A stretch of DNA of 9,628 bases. Origin: Bacteroidota bacterium (lineage in GTDB: Bacteria; Bacteroidota; Bacteroidia; Chitinophagales; Chitinophagaceae). The notes beneath the pieces are model-generated. The model was not told where the DNA came from, ran no database searches, and saw only the letters and a list, made by a program, of their open reading frames with translations. A program made the translations under genes and the position numbers. The stretch is taken from positions 1 through 9,628 of the forward strand of contig JAEVZP010000022.1 in NCBI GenBank assembly GCA_023392185.1, given 5' to 3'. Within the stretch, counting starts at the first letter, position 1. Each line of letters starts with the position of its first letter. Positions 1 to 5,359 of this stretch are shown here, one piece after another.

Positions 1-36
1 GGTCGGGTAATTACGTAAGCGGGCTACGGCTTCCAT
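1..36 (-). CDS. rplV: 50S ribosomal protein L22, N-terminal fragment
   Basis: Only the first 12 codons are inside the window; the gene runs off the left edge. They read MEAVARLRNYPT from an ATG at 36-34, which matches the usual Bacteroidota L22 start. L22 binds 23S rRNA and lines the peptide exit tunnel. The start lies 4 nt after the rpsS stop, so the two are probably translationally coupled. Position directly after rpsS is the standard S10-operon order and supports the call despite the short fragment. Confidence 0.88.
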   Translation of the reverse strand, partial: MEAVARLRNYPT

Positions 37-40
37 GATC

Positions 41-307
41 TTATTTGCTGCCAGAGTGGCCTTTAAAGGTGCGGGTAGGAGCAAATTCGCCGAGCTTGTG
101 ACCTACCATAAATTCAGTTACATACACGGGGATAAACTTGTTTCCGTTGTGTACGGCAAAGGTTTGTCCCACAAAATCCGGCGTAATGGTAGAGCGGCGG
201 CTCCACGTCTTGATAACGCCTTTCTTGGTTTTGCCCTCTGCCATTGCCAGCACTTTGTTTTCGAGCTTGGCATCTACATATGGGCCTTTACTAATCGAAC
301 GAGCCAT
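41..307 (-). CDS. rpsS: 30S ribosomal protein S19
   Basis: This 88-residue protein has the normal S19 length. It starts MARSISKGPYVDAKL and carries the conserved core TWSRRSTITPDFVGQTF (about residues 34-50), the region HNGNKFIPVYVTEFMVGHKLGEF, and a basic C-terminus ending FKGHSGSK. S19 forms a complex with S13 in the 30S head and contacts 16S rRNA near the A site. The ATG at 307-305 is the natural start. The upstream neighbour rplB is separated by an unusually long 202-nt spacer holding two hairpins, while the downstream gene rplV follows after only 4 nt. Confidence 0.98.
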   Translation of the reverse strand: MARSISKGPYVDAKLENKVLAMAEGKTKKGVIKTWSRRSTITPDFVGQTFAVHNGNKFIPVYVTEFMVGHKLGEFAPTRTFKGHSGSK

Positions 308-329
308 TGAAGGTTGGTTTTAATTTTTC

Positions 330-359
330 CGGAAGCGCCTTTGGCTAAAAAGGTTTCCG
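330..359 (-). other. Stem-loop in the leader of rpsS
   Basis: CGGAA (330-334) pairs with TTCCG (355-359), and inside it CCTTT (338-342) pairs with AAAGG (349-353), with a small internal loop of 3 against 1 nt and a 6-nt apical loop. The structure sits 23-52 nt upstream of the rpsS start. No U-run follows it on the minus strand, so it is not a standard terminator. A role in translation control or mRNA stability is possible but unproven. Confidence 0.35.
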
Positions 360-431
360 AAAGTGATTGTTGATTTATCCTTTCCTGCGAAGGACAGGAC
401 CATTTTAACTCTCCAAAACTTTCCGGTATCT

Positions 432-455
432 GGGACGTGCCAGGAGGCGCGTCCC
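432..455 (-). other. GC-rich hairpin between rplB and rpsS
   Basis: GGGACG (432-437) and CGTCCC (450-455) pair perfectly. After one non-Watson-Crick position (438/449), GCC (439-441) pairs with GGC (446-448), around a 4-nt loop (442-445). It lies 55-78 nt after the rplB stop. On the minus strand no U-tract follows, so an intrinsic terminator is unlikely. It may be an mRNA stabilising or pausing element between the two cistrons. Confidence 0.45.
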
Positions 456-471
456 TCACGTTTCCGGGAAA

Positions 472-508
472 TCTTTTGTCTTGATACTAGATACTTGTTA
501 CTTCAGTC
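472..508. repeat. Degenerate 7-bp tandem repeats after rplB
   Basis: On the plus strand one TCTTTTG (472-478) is followed by period-7 units TTGATAC (481-487), TAGATAC (488-494), TTGTTAC (495-501) and TTCAGTC (502-508), ending one base before the rplB stop codon complement at 510. The TCTTTTG unit is the same word that builds the arrays in the two neighbouring operon spacers (1441-1475 and 1856-1897). The second word, TTGATAC, is seen only here. This looks like a decayed or mixed member of the same family of short intergenic repeats. Confidence 0.55.
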
Positions 509-509
509 C

Positions 510-1340
510 TTACAGCTTCTTACCGTTCTTACGCTGGAGGATGAGCTTATCAGAGCCTTTCTCTTTACGCGTCTTCTCGCCTTTGGCGTATTTACCGGTA
601 CGGCTGCGGGGGTGGCCACCGGAAGAGCGGCCCTCACCACCACCCATCGGGTGATCCACCGGGTTCATCGCTACACCACGGGTGCGGGGGCGGATGCCCT
701 TCCAGCGGTTGCGGCCGGCTTTACCCATGCTTTGCAGCTGGTGATCGGAGTTGGAAACCGTACCTACGGTTGCCATGCAGGACAGAAGCACGCGGCGCAG
801 TTCGCCGGAGGGCATTTTCAGCACCGCATAGCGCTCTTCTTTCGCGTTCAGCTGGGCATACGTACCAGCCGAGCGGGCGATAGCAGCACCGTGACCGGGT
901 TGCATTTCAATGTTGTGAACAACGGTACCGAGTGGCATGTTCTTCAGGAGCAGGGCGTTGCCTACTTCCGGAGCCACGGCGTCGCCGCTGATGATTTGAG
1001 CACCTACTTCCAGGCCTTGCGGGGCAATGATGTAGCGCTTTTCGCCGTCAGCATAGTTCAGCAGCGCAATAAAAGCAGAACGGTTCGGATCATACTCAAT
1101 GGTCTTGATCGTAGCCGGGATGTTTTTCTTATCGCGCTTGAAATCGATGATGCGGTACATCTTCTTGTTACCGCCACCCATATAGCGCATGGAGCGACGC
1201 CCCTGAACGTTGCGGCCGCCGGTGTTTTTCATCGGCTCCAGCAGGCTCTTTTCCGGGGTGCTCGTGGTGATTTCGGCATAGGCGTTACCGATTCTCCAGC
1301 GGGTGCCGGCAGTCGTCGGCTTAAATTTACGTAGTGCCAT
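510..1340 (-). CDS. rplB: 50S ribosomal protein L2
   Basis: A 276-residue protein, the normal length for L2. It begins MALRKFKPTTAGTRW and has the RNA-binding region GRNVQGRRSMRYMGGGNKK (about residues 43-61). The C-terminal domain carries GIRPRTRGVAMNPVDHPMGG, followed by GEGRSSGGHPRSR. L2 helps subunit association and shapes the peptidyl transferase centre. The histidine of the VDH motif (His229 in E. coli) is kept. The following HPH of E. coli is HPM here, as I recall for Bacteroidota L2, so I do not read it as a defect. The ATG at 1340-1338 is preceded on its strand by CTACTAAAAA, an A-rich leader without a Shine-Dalgarno site. Spacers on both sides (132 and 202 nt) are long for this operon and repeat-bearing. 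Confidence 0.98.
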   Translation of the reverse strand: MALRKFKPTTAGTRWRIGNAYAEITTSTPEKSLLEPMKNTGGRNVQGRRSMRYMGGGNKKMYRIIDFKRDKKNIPATIKTIEYDPNRSAFIALLNYADGEKRYIIAPQGLEVGAQIISGDAVAPEVGNALLLKNMPLGTVVHNIEMQPGHGAAIARSAGTYAQLNAKEERYAVLKMPSGELRRVLLSCMATVGTVSNSDHQLQSMGKAGRNRWKGIRPRTRGVAMNPVDHPMGGGEGRSSGGHPRSRTGKYAKGEKTRKEKGSDKLILQRKNGKKL

Positions 1341-1353
1341 TTTTTAGTAGAAA

Positions 1354-1475
1354 GTCTAAAGACAAAAGACAAAGGCCTTTGTCAGGTTGGTTGAGATATT
1401 TCCGGGTAAAAGATTGGAGACCTTTTAGAGCAAAAAATCTTCTTTTGTCTTTTGTCTTAAATCTTTTGTCTTTTA
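1354..1475. repeat. Heptamer repeat element, rplW-rplB spacer
   Basis: The right block (1441-1475, plus strand) is five perfectly phased 7-mers: TCTTTTG, TCTTTTG, TCTTAAA, TCTTTTG, TCTTTTA. The last one contains the complement of the rplW stop codon (1473-1475). The left block (1354-1381), next to the rplB start, is GTCTAAA, GACAAAA, GACAAAG, GCCTTTG, i.e. inverted copies. It includes a perfect 16-bp palindrome, GACAAAGGCCTTTGTC (1368-1383). Positions 1359-1374 and 1443-1458 are complementary at 15 of 16 bases, so the rplW-rplB mRNA can fold into a long stem with a 68-nt loop. Only the repeat structure is certain; the function is unknown. Confidence 0.8.
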
Positions 1476-1769
1476 GTTAGAGAACAGGTCAATGGTATCG
1501 CCTTCTGCGAGGGTCACAGTCGCCTTTTTGTAAGCGCTTTTGTGTCCTTTCAGCAGGCCGGCTTTGGTAAAGCGGCTTTTGGCTTTGGCAGGCACCACGT
1601 TGGTGTTTACATCCTGCACTTTTACGCCATAAAACTCTTCAATGGCTTTCTTAATCTCGAGTTTATTGGCTCGCTTATCCACCACGAAGGAGTAGCGACC
1701 GGAGGTTTCCATCTGGCCGTTCACCTTTTCGGTGAGAACGGGACGAACCAAAACGTTTTGCGGTTTCAT
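1473..1769 (-). CDS. rplW: 50S ribosomal protein L23
   Basis: A 98-residue protein typical of L23. It starts MKPQNVLVRPVLTEKVNGQM, with the conserved RPVLTEK segment, then YSFVVDKRANKLEIKKAIEE and FYGVKVQDVNT, which form the core fold. The basic loop AKAKSRFTKAGLLKGHKSAYKKA precedes an acidic C-terminus. L23 sits at the exit of the ribosomal tunnel and is the docking site for trigger factor and the signal recognition particle. The stop codon is embedded in a 7-bp tandem repeat, so the repeat array begins at the very end of the gene. It is flanked by rplD (136-nt spacer) and rplB (132-nt spacer). Confidence 0.97.
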   Translation of the reverse strand: MKPQNVLVRPVLTEKVNGQMETSGRYSFVVDKRANKLEIKKAIEEFYGVKVQDVNTNVVPAKAKSRFTKAGLLKGHKSAYKKATVTLAEGDTIDLFSN

Positions 1770-1793
1770 GAGTTGGTGTTTTGAGACATCGGA

Positions 1794-1897
1794 GACGAAA
1801 GGCCAAAGACAAAAAACGAAAGCTTTTGTAGCAACGTCTGTTCTTCGCAGAATCCTCTTTTGTCTTTTGTCTTAAATCTTTTGTCTTAAATCTTTTG
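1794..1897. repeat. Heptamer repeat element, rplD-rplW spacer
   Basis: The right block (1856-1897, plus strand) is six exact 7-mers: TCTTTTG twice, then TCTTAAA, TCTTTTG, TCTTAAA, TCTTTTG. It begins 8 nt after the rplD stop. The left block (1794-1828) is phased degenerate inverted units GACGAAA, GGCCAAA, GACAAAA, AACGAAA, GCTTTTG, lying 25 nt or more upstream of the rplW start. Positions 1806-1822 and 1857-1873 are complementary at 15 of 17 bases with a 34-nt loop. The layout matches the element at 1354-1475: the array is next to the upstream stop, the inverted block next to the downstream start, and the inverted block ends in GCYTTTG. The loop sequences differ. Confidence 0.82.
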
Positions 1898-1905
1898 TCT
1901 AGAAA

Positions 1906-2559
1906 TTAGGCCTCGGTGGTGTTTTCCTCGATGAGTTCCAGTTCTTCGGTAAACATCTTCGCAGTGCTCTCCGTCAGTACCAATACCCCGGCGTTCATCA
2001 GATCGTAAGTGTTCAGGTCGCTGAGCACTACGGTGCGGTTGCCGCGCAGGTTGCGGGAAGAGAGGTACACAGCCGGGTTGTATTCCGGCATCACGAACAA
2101 AGTCCGGCGGGCGTCGCCTTTCAGCGCTTCCAGCATAGTGCTGAAGGTCCTGGTTTTCGGCGCTTCCATGTTCAGGTCTTCTACCACTACGATTTTGCCG
2201 GCCTGGGCTTTGTGGGCCAGGGCACTCATCTTGGCGAGGTCTTTCACCTTGCGGTTGAGCTTGAAATCGTATTTGTGCGGTTTCGGACCATTGATCGCAC
2301 CACCACCTTTATAAAGCGGGTTGCGGATATTGCCTTTCCGGGAACCGCCGGTGCCTTTTTGGCGGTGCAGCTTCTTGGAAGAGCCGTGCACTTCGGCGCG
2401 GGTCTTGGTGCTGTGGGTACCCTGGCGTTGAGCCGCGAGGTATTGTTTAACGGCCAGGTAGATAACGTGGTCGTTGGGTTCGATGCCAAAAATTTCTTCC
2501 GGCAGTTCGATGGAGCGCCCGGTCTTGGCGCCGCTGATATCTAATACATCCAGTTGCAT
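1906..2559 (-). CDS. rplD: 50S ribosomal protein L4
   Basis: A 217-residue protein of normal L4 length. It begins MQLDVLDISGAKTG. The extended loop holds TRAEVHGSSKKLHRQKGTGG, then SRKGNIRNPLYKGGGAINGP (about residues 53-92), which reaches into the exit tunnel. The C-terminal half follows the standard L4 pattern with VVVEDLNMEAPKTR and NLRGNRTVVLSDLNTYDLMN. L4 binds 23S rRNA domain I; in E. coli it also represses its own operon, but no leader resembling that system is visible here. It starts 15 nt after the rplC stop. A glutamate-rich tail (EELELIEENTTEA) ends the protein just before a 7-bp repeat array. Confidence 0.98.
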   Translation of the reverse strand: MQLDVLDISGAKTGRSIELPEEIFGIEPNDHVIYLAVKQYLAAQRQGTHSTKTRAEVHGSSKKLHRQKGTGGSRKGNIRNPLYKGGGAINGPKPHKYDFKLNRKVKDLAKMSALAHKAQAGKIVVVEDLNMEAPKTRTFSTMLEALKGDARRTLFVMPEYNPAVYLSSRNLRGNRTVVLSDLNTYDLMNAGVLVLTESTAKMFTEELELIEENTTEA

Positions 2560-2574
2560 GACAGACGCGGGCTT

Positions 2575-3195
2575 TTAGGAGTTTTGAATAAGAACGATAG
2601 AACCGTTGTGACCCGGAACCGATCCGGCAATCAGCAAGTAGTTCTGCTCAGGGAAAATTTTCACCACGCGCAGGGCTTTCACTTTCACGCGCTCACCGCC
2701 CATACGGCCGGCCATGCGCATGCCTTTAAACACGCGGGAAGGATACGACGAACCACCGATAGAACCCGGGGCGCGCTGACGGTCGTGCTGGCCGTGGGAG
2801 GCTTCACCCACACCGGCAAAGCCGTGGCGCTTTACAACGCCCTGAAAGCCTTTACCCTTGGACGTGCCGACTACCGAAACCTTTTCGCCTTCGGTGAAGA
2901 TGTCCACGGTAAGGCTCTCGCCCACTTCCTTTTCAACAGAAGGGTTGCGCAGTTCCTTTACGACCGCCTTGGGAGTAGTGTTGGATGTGGCGAAGTGCTG
3001 AACCATGCCGTTTGACACGTTCTTGGCTTTGCGTTCGCCAAACGCGATTTGCAGCGCGTTGTAACCGTCGGTATCAACGGTTTTCTTTTGAGTGACCACA
3101 CATGGACCGGCTTCGATGATGGTGCAGGCGATCTGCTTACCATTCGGATCGAAAACGGACGTCATGCCGATTTTTTTACCAATGAGTCCTTTCAT
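2575..3195 (-). CDS. rplC: 50S ribosomal protein L3
   Basis: A 206-residue protein of normal L3 length, starting MKGLIGKKIGMTSVFDPNGK. The conserved centre reads GTSKGKGFQGVVKRHGFAG, followed by EASHGQHDRQRAPGSIGGSS and VFKGMRMAGRMGGERV. This is the loop that approaches the peptidyl transferase centre. The glutamine methylated by PrmB in E. coli (GSIGQ) is a glycine here (GSIGG), so that modification is not expected. The ATG at 3195-3193 follows the A-rich TTAAATAACAAACA on the minus strand, without a Shine-Dalgarno site. It lies 157 nt after rpsJ and 15 nt before rplD. Confidence 0.98.
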   Translation of the reverse strand: MKGLIGKKIGMTSVFDPNGKQIACTIIEAGPCVVTQKKTVDTDGYNALQIAFGERKAKNVSNGMVQHFATSNTTPKAVVKELRNPSVEKEVGESLTVDIFTEGEKVSVVGTSKGKGFQGVVKRHGFAGVGEASHGQHDRQRAPGSIGGSSYPSRVFKGMRMAGRMGGERVKVKALRVVKIFPEQNYLLIAGSVPGHNGSIVLIQNS

Positions 3196-3323
3196 TGTTT
3201 GTTATTTAATCCAAGCGCCCGGATTGCCTGATTTTTTGGTTTAAGGTGTGGACCGGGATTGGGTGATGGTGTAATTCTTAATAAAGAGCAGTGGGAAGAA
3301 GCGCGAAGCGCAGATCTGCCGGT

Positions 3324-3349
3324 GGGAAGCGGCCGTAAAGCGCCGCCCC
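3324..3349 (-). other. GC-rich hairpin directly after rpsJ
   Basis: GGG (3324-3326) and GCGGC (3329-3333) pair with GCCGC (3342-3346) and CCC (3347-3349), with a 2-nt bulge and an 8-nt loop. The hairpin starts 3 nt beyond the rpsJ stop. No U-run follows on the minus strand, so it should not stop transcription by itself. It is the clearest structure in the otherwise featureless 157-nt rpsJ-rplC spacer, together with a small palindrome GCAGATCTGC (3310-3319). Confidence 0.4.
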
Positions 3350-3352
3350 TCG

Positions 3353-3658
3353 TCAGGCTTTGATTTCTACCTCCACGCCGGAGGGCAGATCCAGTTTCGA
3401 AAGCGCATCTACCGTGCGGGAAGAAGACGTGTAGATATCGAGCAGGCGCTTGTGCGTCGCCAGGCCAAACTGCTCGCGGCTTTTCTTGTTTACGTGCGGC
3501 GAACGCAGCACGGTAAAGATTTTCTGCTCCGTAGGCAAGGGAATAGGCCCTGTAACAACTGCGCCGGTATTGCGAACAGTTTTCACGATCTTCTCTGCTG
3601 ATTTATCCACCAGGTTGTGGTCATAGGATTTCAGCTTGATGCGAATGCGCTGTGACAT
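3353..3658 (-). CDS. rpsJ: 30S ribosomal protein S10 (NusE)
   Basis: A 101-residue protein, the normal S10 length. It starts MSQRIRIKLKSYDHNLVDKS and includes the conserved TGPIPLPTEQKIFTVLRSPH and VNKKSREQFGLATHKRLLDI (about residues 36-75), then SGVEVEIKA at the end. S10 is a 30S head protein and, as NusE, pairs with NusB in transcription antitermination. It is the first gene of the operon. A Bacteroidota-type promoter lies 37-69 nt upstream of its ATG (3658-3656), giving a short leader of about 30 nt. That is too short for an E. coli-style L4-responsive attenuator upstream of rpsJ. Confidence 0.98.
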   Translation of the reverse strand: MSQRIRIKLKSYDHNLVDKSAEKIVKTVRNTGAVVTGPIPLPTEQKIFTVLRSPHVNKKSREQFGLATHKRLLDIYTSSSRTVDALSKLDLPSGVEVEIKA

Positions 3659-3694
3659 ACTTGTAAATAGCTTCTAGCCCGTTTTTTGGGTGGG

Positions 3695-3727
3695 CAAAGG
3701 TAGAAGTTTTTTTACCTAACAGCCAAA
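3695..3727 (-). promoter_or_regulatory. Bacteroidota promoter for the S10 operon
   Basis: On the minus strand TTTG (3727-3724) and TACCTTTG (3702-3695) are separated by 21 nt. This fits the published Bacteroidota vegetative promoter: -33 TTTG, 19-21 nt, -7 TAnnTTTG. The -7 box ends 36 nt before the rpsJ ATG, so transcription should start about 30 nt upstream of the gene. Position, strand and both boxes agree, so this is the best-supported promoter in the window. Confidence 0.8.
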
Positions 3728-3863
3728 TTTTCCGGAAAACTTTTTTCTTTTCTAACACGGCTGCGGCTTCGACCGCCGACTCTGAATGTCTCAAAAGCTT
3801 TCCTGTACCGCCCAAGAAGGGGTTTGTTGCTGCCATTTCCGGATTTTGAATCCTGCTATCGGC

Positions 3864-3905
3864 TCTTAGTACTATCGCTCTAAGACGTCCGGGCCAGGCC
3901 GGACG
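3864..3905. other. Two abutting hairpins in the divergent rpsJ-wecA spacer
   Basis: The 302-nt spacer between rpsJ and the WecA-like gene (3659-3960) holds no convincing gene. Apart from the S10 promoter, its main content is two adjacent inverted repeats. TCTTAG (3864-3869) pairs with CTAAGA (3880-3885), and immediately after it CGTCCGG (3886-3892) pairs with CCGGACG (3899-3905) around a 6-nt loop. They lie 55-97 nt upstream of the WecA-like start. Neither is followed by a T-run. They could be part of a 5' leader or operator sites. No TAnnTTTG box was found on the plus strand in this spacer, so the promoter of the WecA-like gene is not identified. Confidence 0.4.
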
Positions 3906-3960
3906 GGCAGATTAAATATTCTCCGGATAAAAATACAGTCCTCTTTAATACTTCAGAAAA

Positions 3961-5166
3961 ATGGTTAATTTCGCCCTTCTTCAAAAACGTATGCCAAGCA
4001 CCCTCCCTCCTGTTGTTTTTGTGTTTGCTGCCTTTTTTGCAGCATTGGCATTAGCTGCCCTTGCCATTCCGCGCATAATCAGCGTGGCACTTTCCAAGAA
4101 TCTGTTCGACCTGCCGGATAACAGCCGGAAGGTTCACAAAAACATGATTTCAAACCTGGGCGGCATCGGTATTTTTTTTGCCTATATTGTCGTTTCTTCC
4201 CTGTTTGTAGACCCCATACAGTTTCCGCGCTGGACGTATATCTCCTCCGCCACCCTCATCTTGTTTTTTACCGGTGTCAAGGATGATCTTGTCACCATGA
4301 CACCAGCCAAAAAATTTTTTCTCCAGGCCATCGCTGCAGCTATTGTCGTCTTCTTCGCCGATCTGCGGATTAGCTCTTTTCATGGGCTTTTTGGGGTTTA
4401 TCAATTGCCGGTAGTATTCTCTCAGGTTTTCACGATTGTTGGCTGCATTTTCGTTACCAATGCTTTCAATCTGATCGATGGCATCGATGGACTGGCCGGC
4501 AGCGTCAGCGCCATTGCCTGCCTGGTGCTGGGTACTATTTTCTTTATAGATCATCACTATTCGGAATCGCTGATTGCTTTAAGCATGGGCGGCGCGGTCA
4601 CCGGTTTTCTGATTTTCAACAAGCCACCCGCCCGCATCTTTATGGGCGACACCGGTGCCCTCATTATCGGCTTTACATTGTCGGTGCTTTGCATCCTGAT
4701 GATAGAACAGGCCAGTCTGCCCACCGCCGGTCACCGGGTGGTTCACTCTCCGGTGGGCGCATTGCTGCTTTCGCTCGCCGTGTTGTTTGCACCGCTCTTC
4801 GATACGTTTCGCATTTTTGCTGTACGCATTATTAAGGGCGGTTCTCCATTTAAGGCTGATCGCACCCATCTGCACCATTATCTGCTCGACCTTGGCTTGT
4901 CACATGGCTGGGCCGTCATAACGATCCTTATTGCCAATGCATTTATTTTATTGGTTGCTTACCTGCTGCAGGATGTCAATCCTCATTTCGTAATTCTGAC
5001 CATGACGCTGGTAGCTATAGGACTTTTCGGAGTACTTTTTTATAAGCGGCAGCAGCGGATATATCCTGTGGCACGCCGACCTTCTAAAAAGCCACTCCGG
5101 CGACTTTCCCGAAAAATATCCAAGAAAGCTGAAGCCTTTCTTCCCTCTAAAAGCATTTCACGCTAG
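3961..5166 (+). CDS. wecA: WecA/TagO-like undecaprenyl-phosphate sugar-1-phosphate transferase
   Basis: A 401-residue polytopic membrane protein of the MraY/WecA (glycosyltransferase 4) family. It moves a sugar-1-phosphate, probably GlcNAc-1-P, from UDP-sugar to undecaprenyl phosphate at the inner face of the cytoplasmic membrane, starting surface glycan synthesis. Motifs in order are VHKNMISNLGG (58-68), the Mg-binding aspartate pair in GVKDD (105-109), NAFNLIDGIDGLAG (167-180), NKPPARIFMGDTG (220-232) and HLHH (303-306). The HLHH motif favours WecA/TagO over MraY. About 10-11 hydrophobic segments are visible. The last 45 residues are strongly basic (many K/R), a cytoplasmic tail. A second ATG at 3991 is a possible start that would remove 10 residues before the first membrane segment. 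The symbol is by family; the true substrate is not proven. It stands alone, divergent from the S10 operon. Confidence 0.93.
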   Translation: MVNFALLQKRMPSTLPPVVFVFAAFFAALALAALAIPRIISVALSKNLFDLPDNSRKVHKNMISNLGGIGIFFAYIVVSSLFVDPIQFPRWTYISSATLILFFTGVKDDLVTMTPAKKFFLQAIAAAIVVFFADLRISSFHGLFGVYQLPVVFSQVFTIVGCIFVTNAFNLIDGIDGLAGSVSAIACLVLGTIFFIDHHYSESLIALSMGGAVTGFLIFNKPPARIFMGDTGALIIGFTLSVLCILMIEQASLPTAGHRVVHSPVGALLLSLAVLFAPLFDTFRIFAVRIIKGGSPFKADRTHLHHYLLDLGLSHGWAVITILIANAFILLVAYLLQDVNPHFVILTMTLVAIGLFGVLFYKRQQRIYPVARRPSKKPLRRLSRKISKKAEAFLPSKSISR

Positions 5167-5292
5167 GCCTCCGGCAGCAATGACTGCAATCCTTCTTTTC
5201 CGGAAATTTGCTGCCCCTTTTGCCATTTTTACAAAGCCCTGCCGGCTGGTGAAGAAATCATTCAGGCCAGATTTCAGGCCCGCCTTACAGCC

Positions 5293-5340
5293 ATAAAAAA
5301 GACCCGTTTCTGTTCCGGAACAGAAACGGGTCTTTTTTAT
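5293..5340. terminator. Two-way intrinsic terminator between wecA and guaA
   Basis: This is a perfect 48-bp palindrome centred between 5316 and 5317. The core arm GACCCGTTTCTGTTCC (5301-5316) is mirrored at 5317-5332 and flanked by six A on the left and six T on the right, so each strand ends in a U-run. It lies between the convergent genes, 20 nt after the guaA stop and 127 nt after the wecA stop. It should end transcription from both sides. The rest of the 193-nt spacer (5167-5292) shows nothing else clear. Confidence 0.93.
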
Positions 5341-5359
5341 AAGGCATGCGTGCGGCCTG

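Noticed and set aside
274..459. 61-codon minus-strand frame covering the rplB-rpsS spacer and overlapping rpsS
   Set aside because: It overlaps the start of rpsS in another frame, crosses both hairpins, and its residues resemble no family; likely chance.
363..1334. Long open frame of 323 codons on the plus strand opposite rplB
   Set aside because: It lies entirely antisense to a clear L2 gene and the adjoining spacer; its composition is what the reverse of rplB predicts and it shows no recognisable family motif.
1354..1897. CRISPR-like or transposon interpretation of the heptamer elements
   Set aside because: Units are only 7 bp, tandem without spacers, with no transposase, target duplication or conserved core between the two copies.
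3621..3836. 71-codon minus-strand frame overlapping rpsJ and its promoter
   Set aside because: It would place coding sequence across a consensus promoter and overlaps rpsJ out of frame; no homology pattern is visible.
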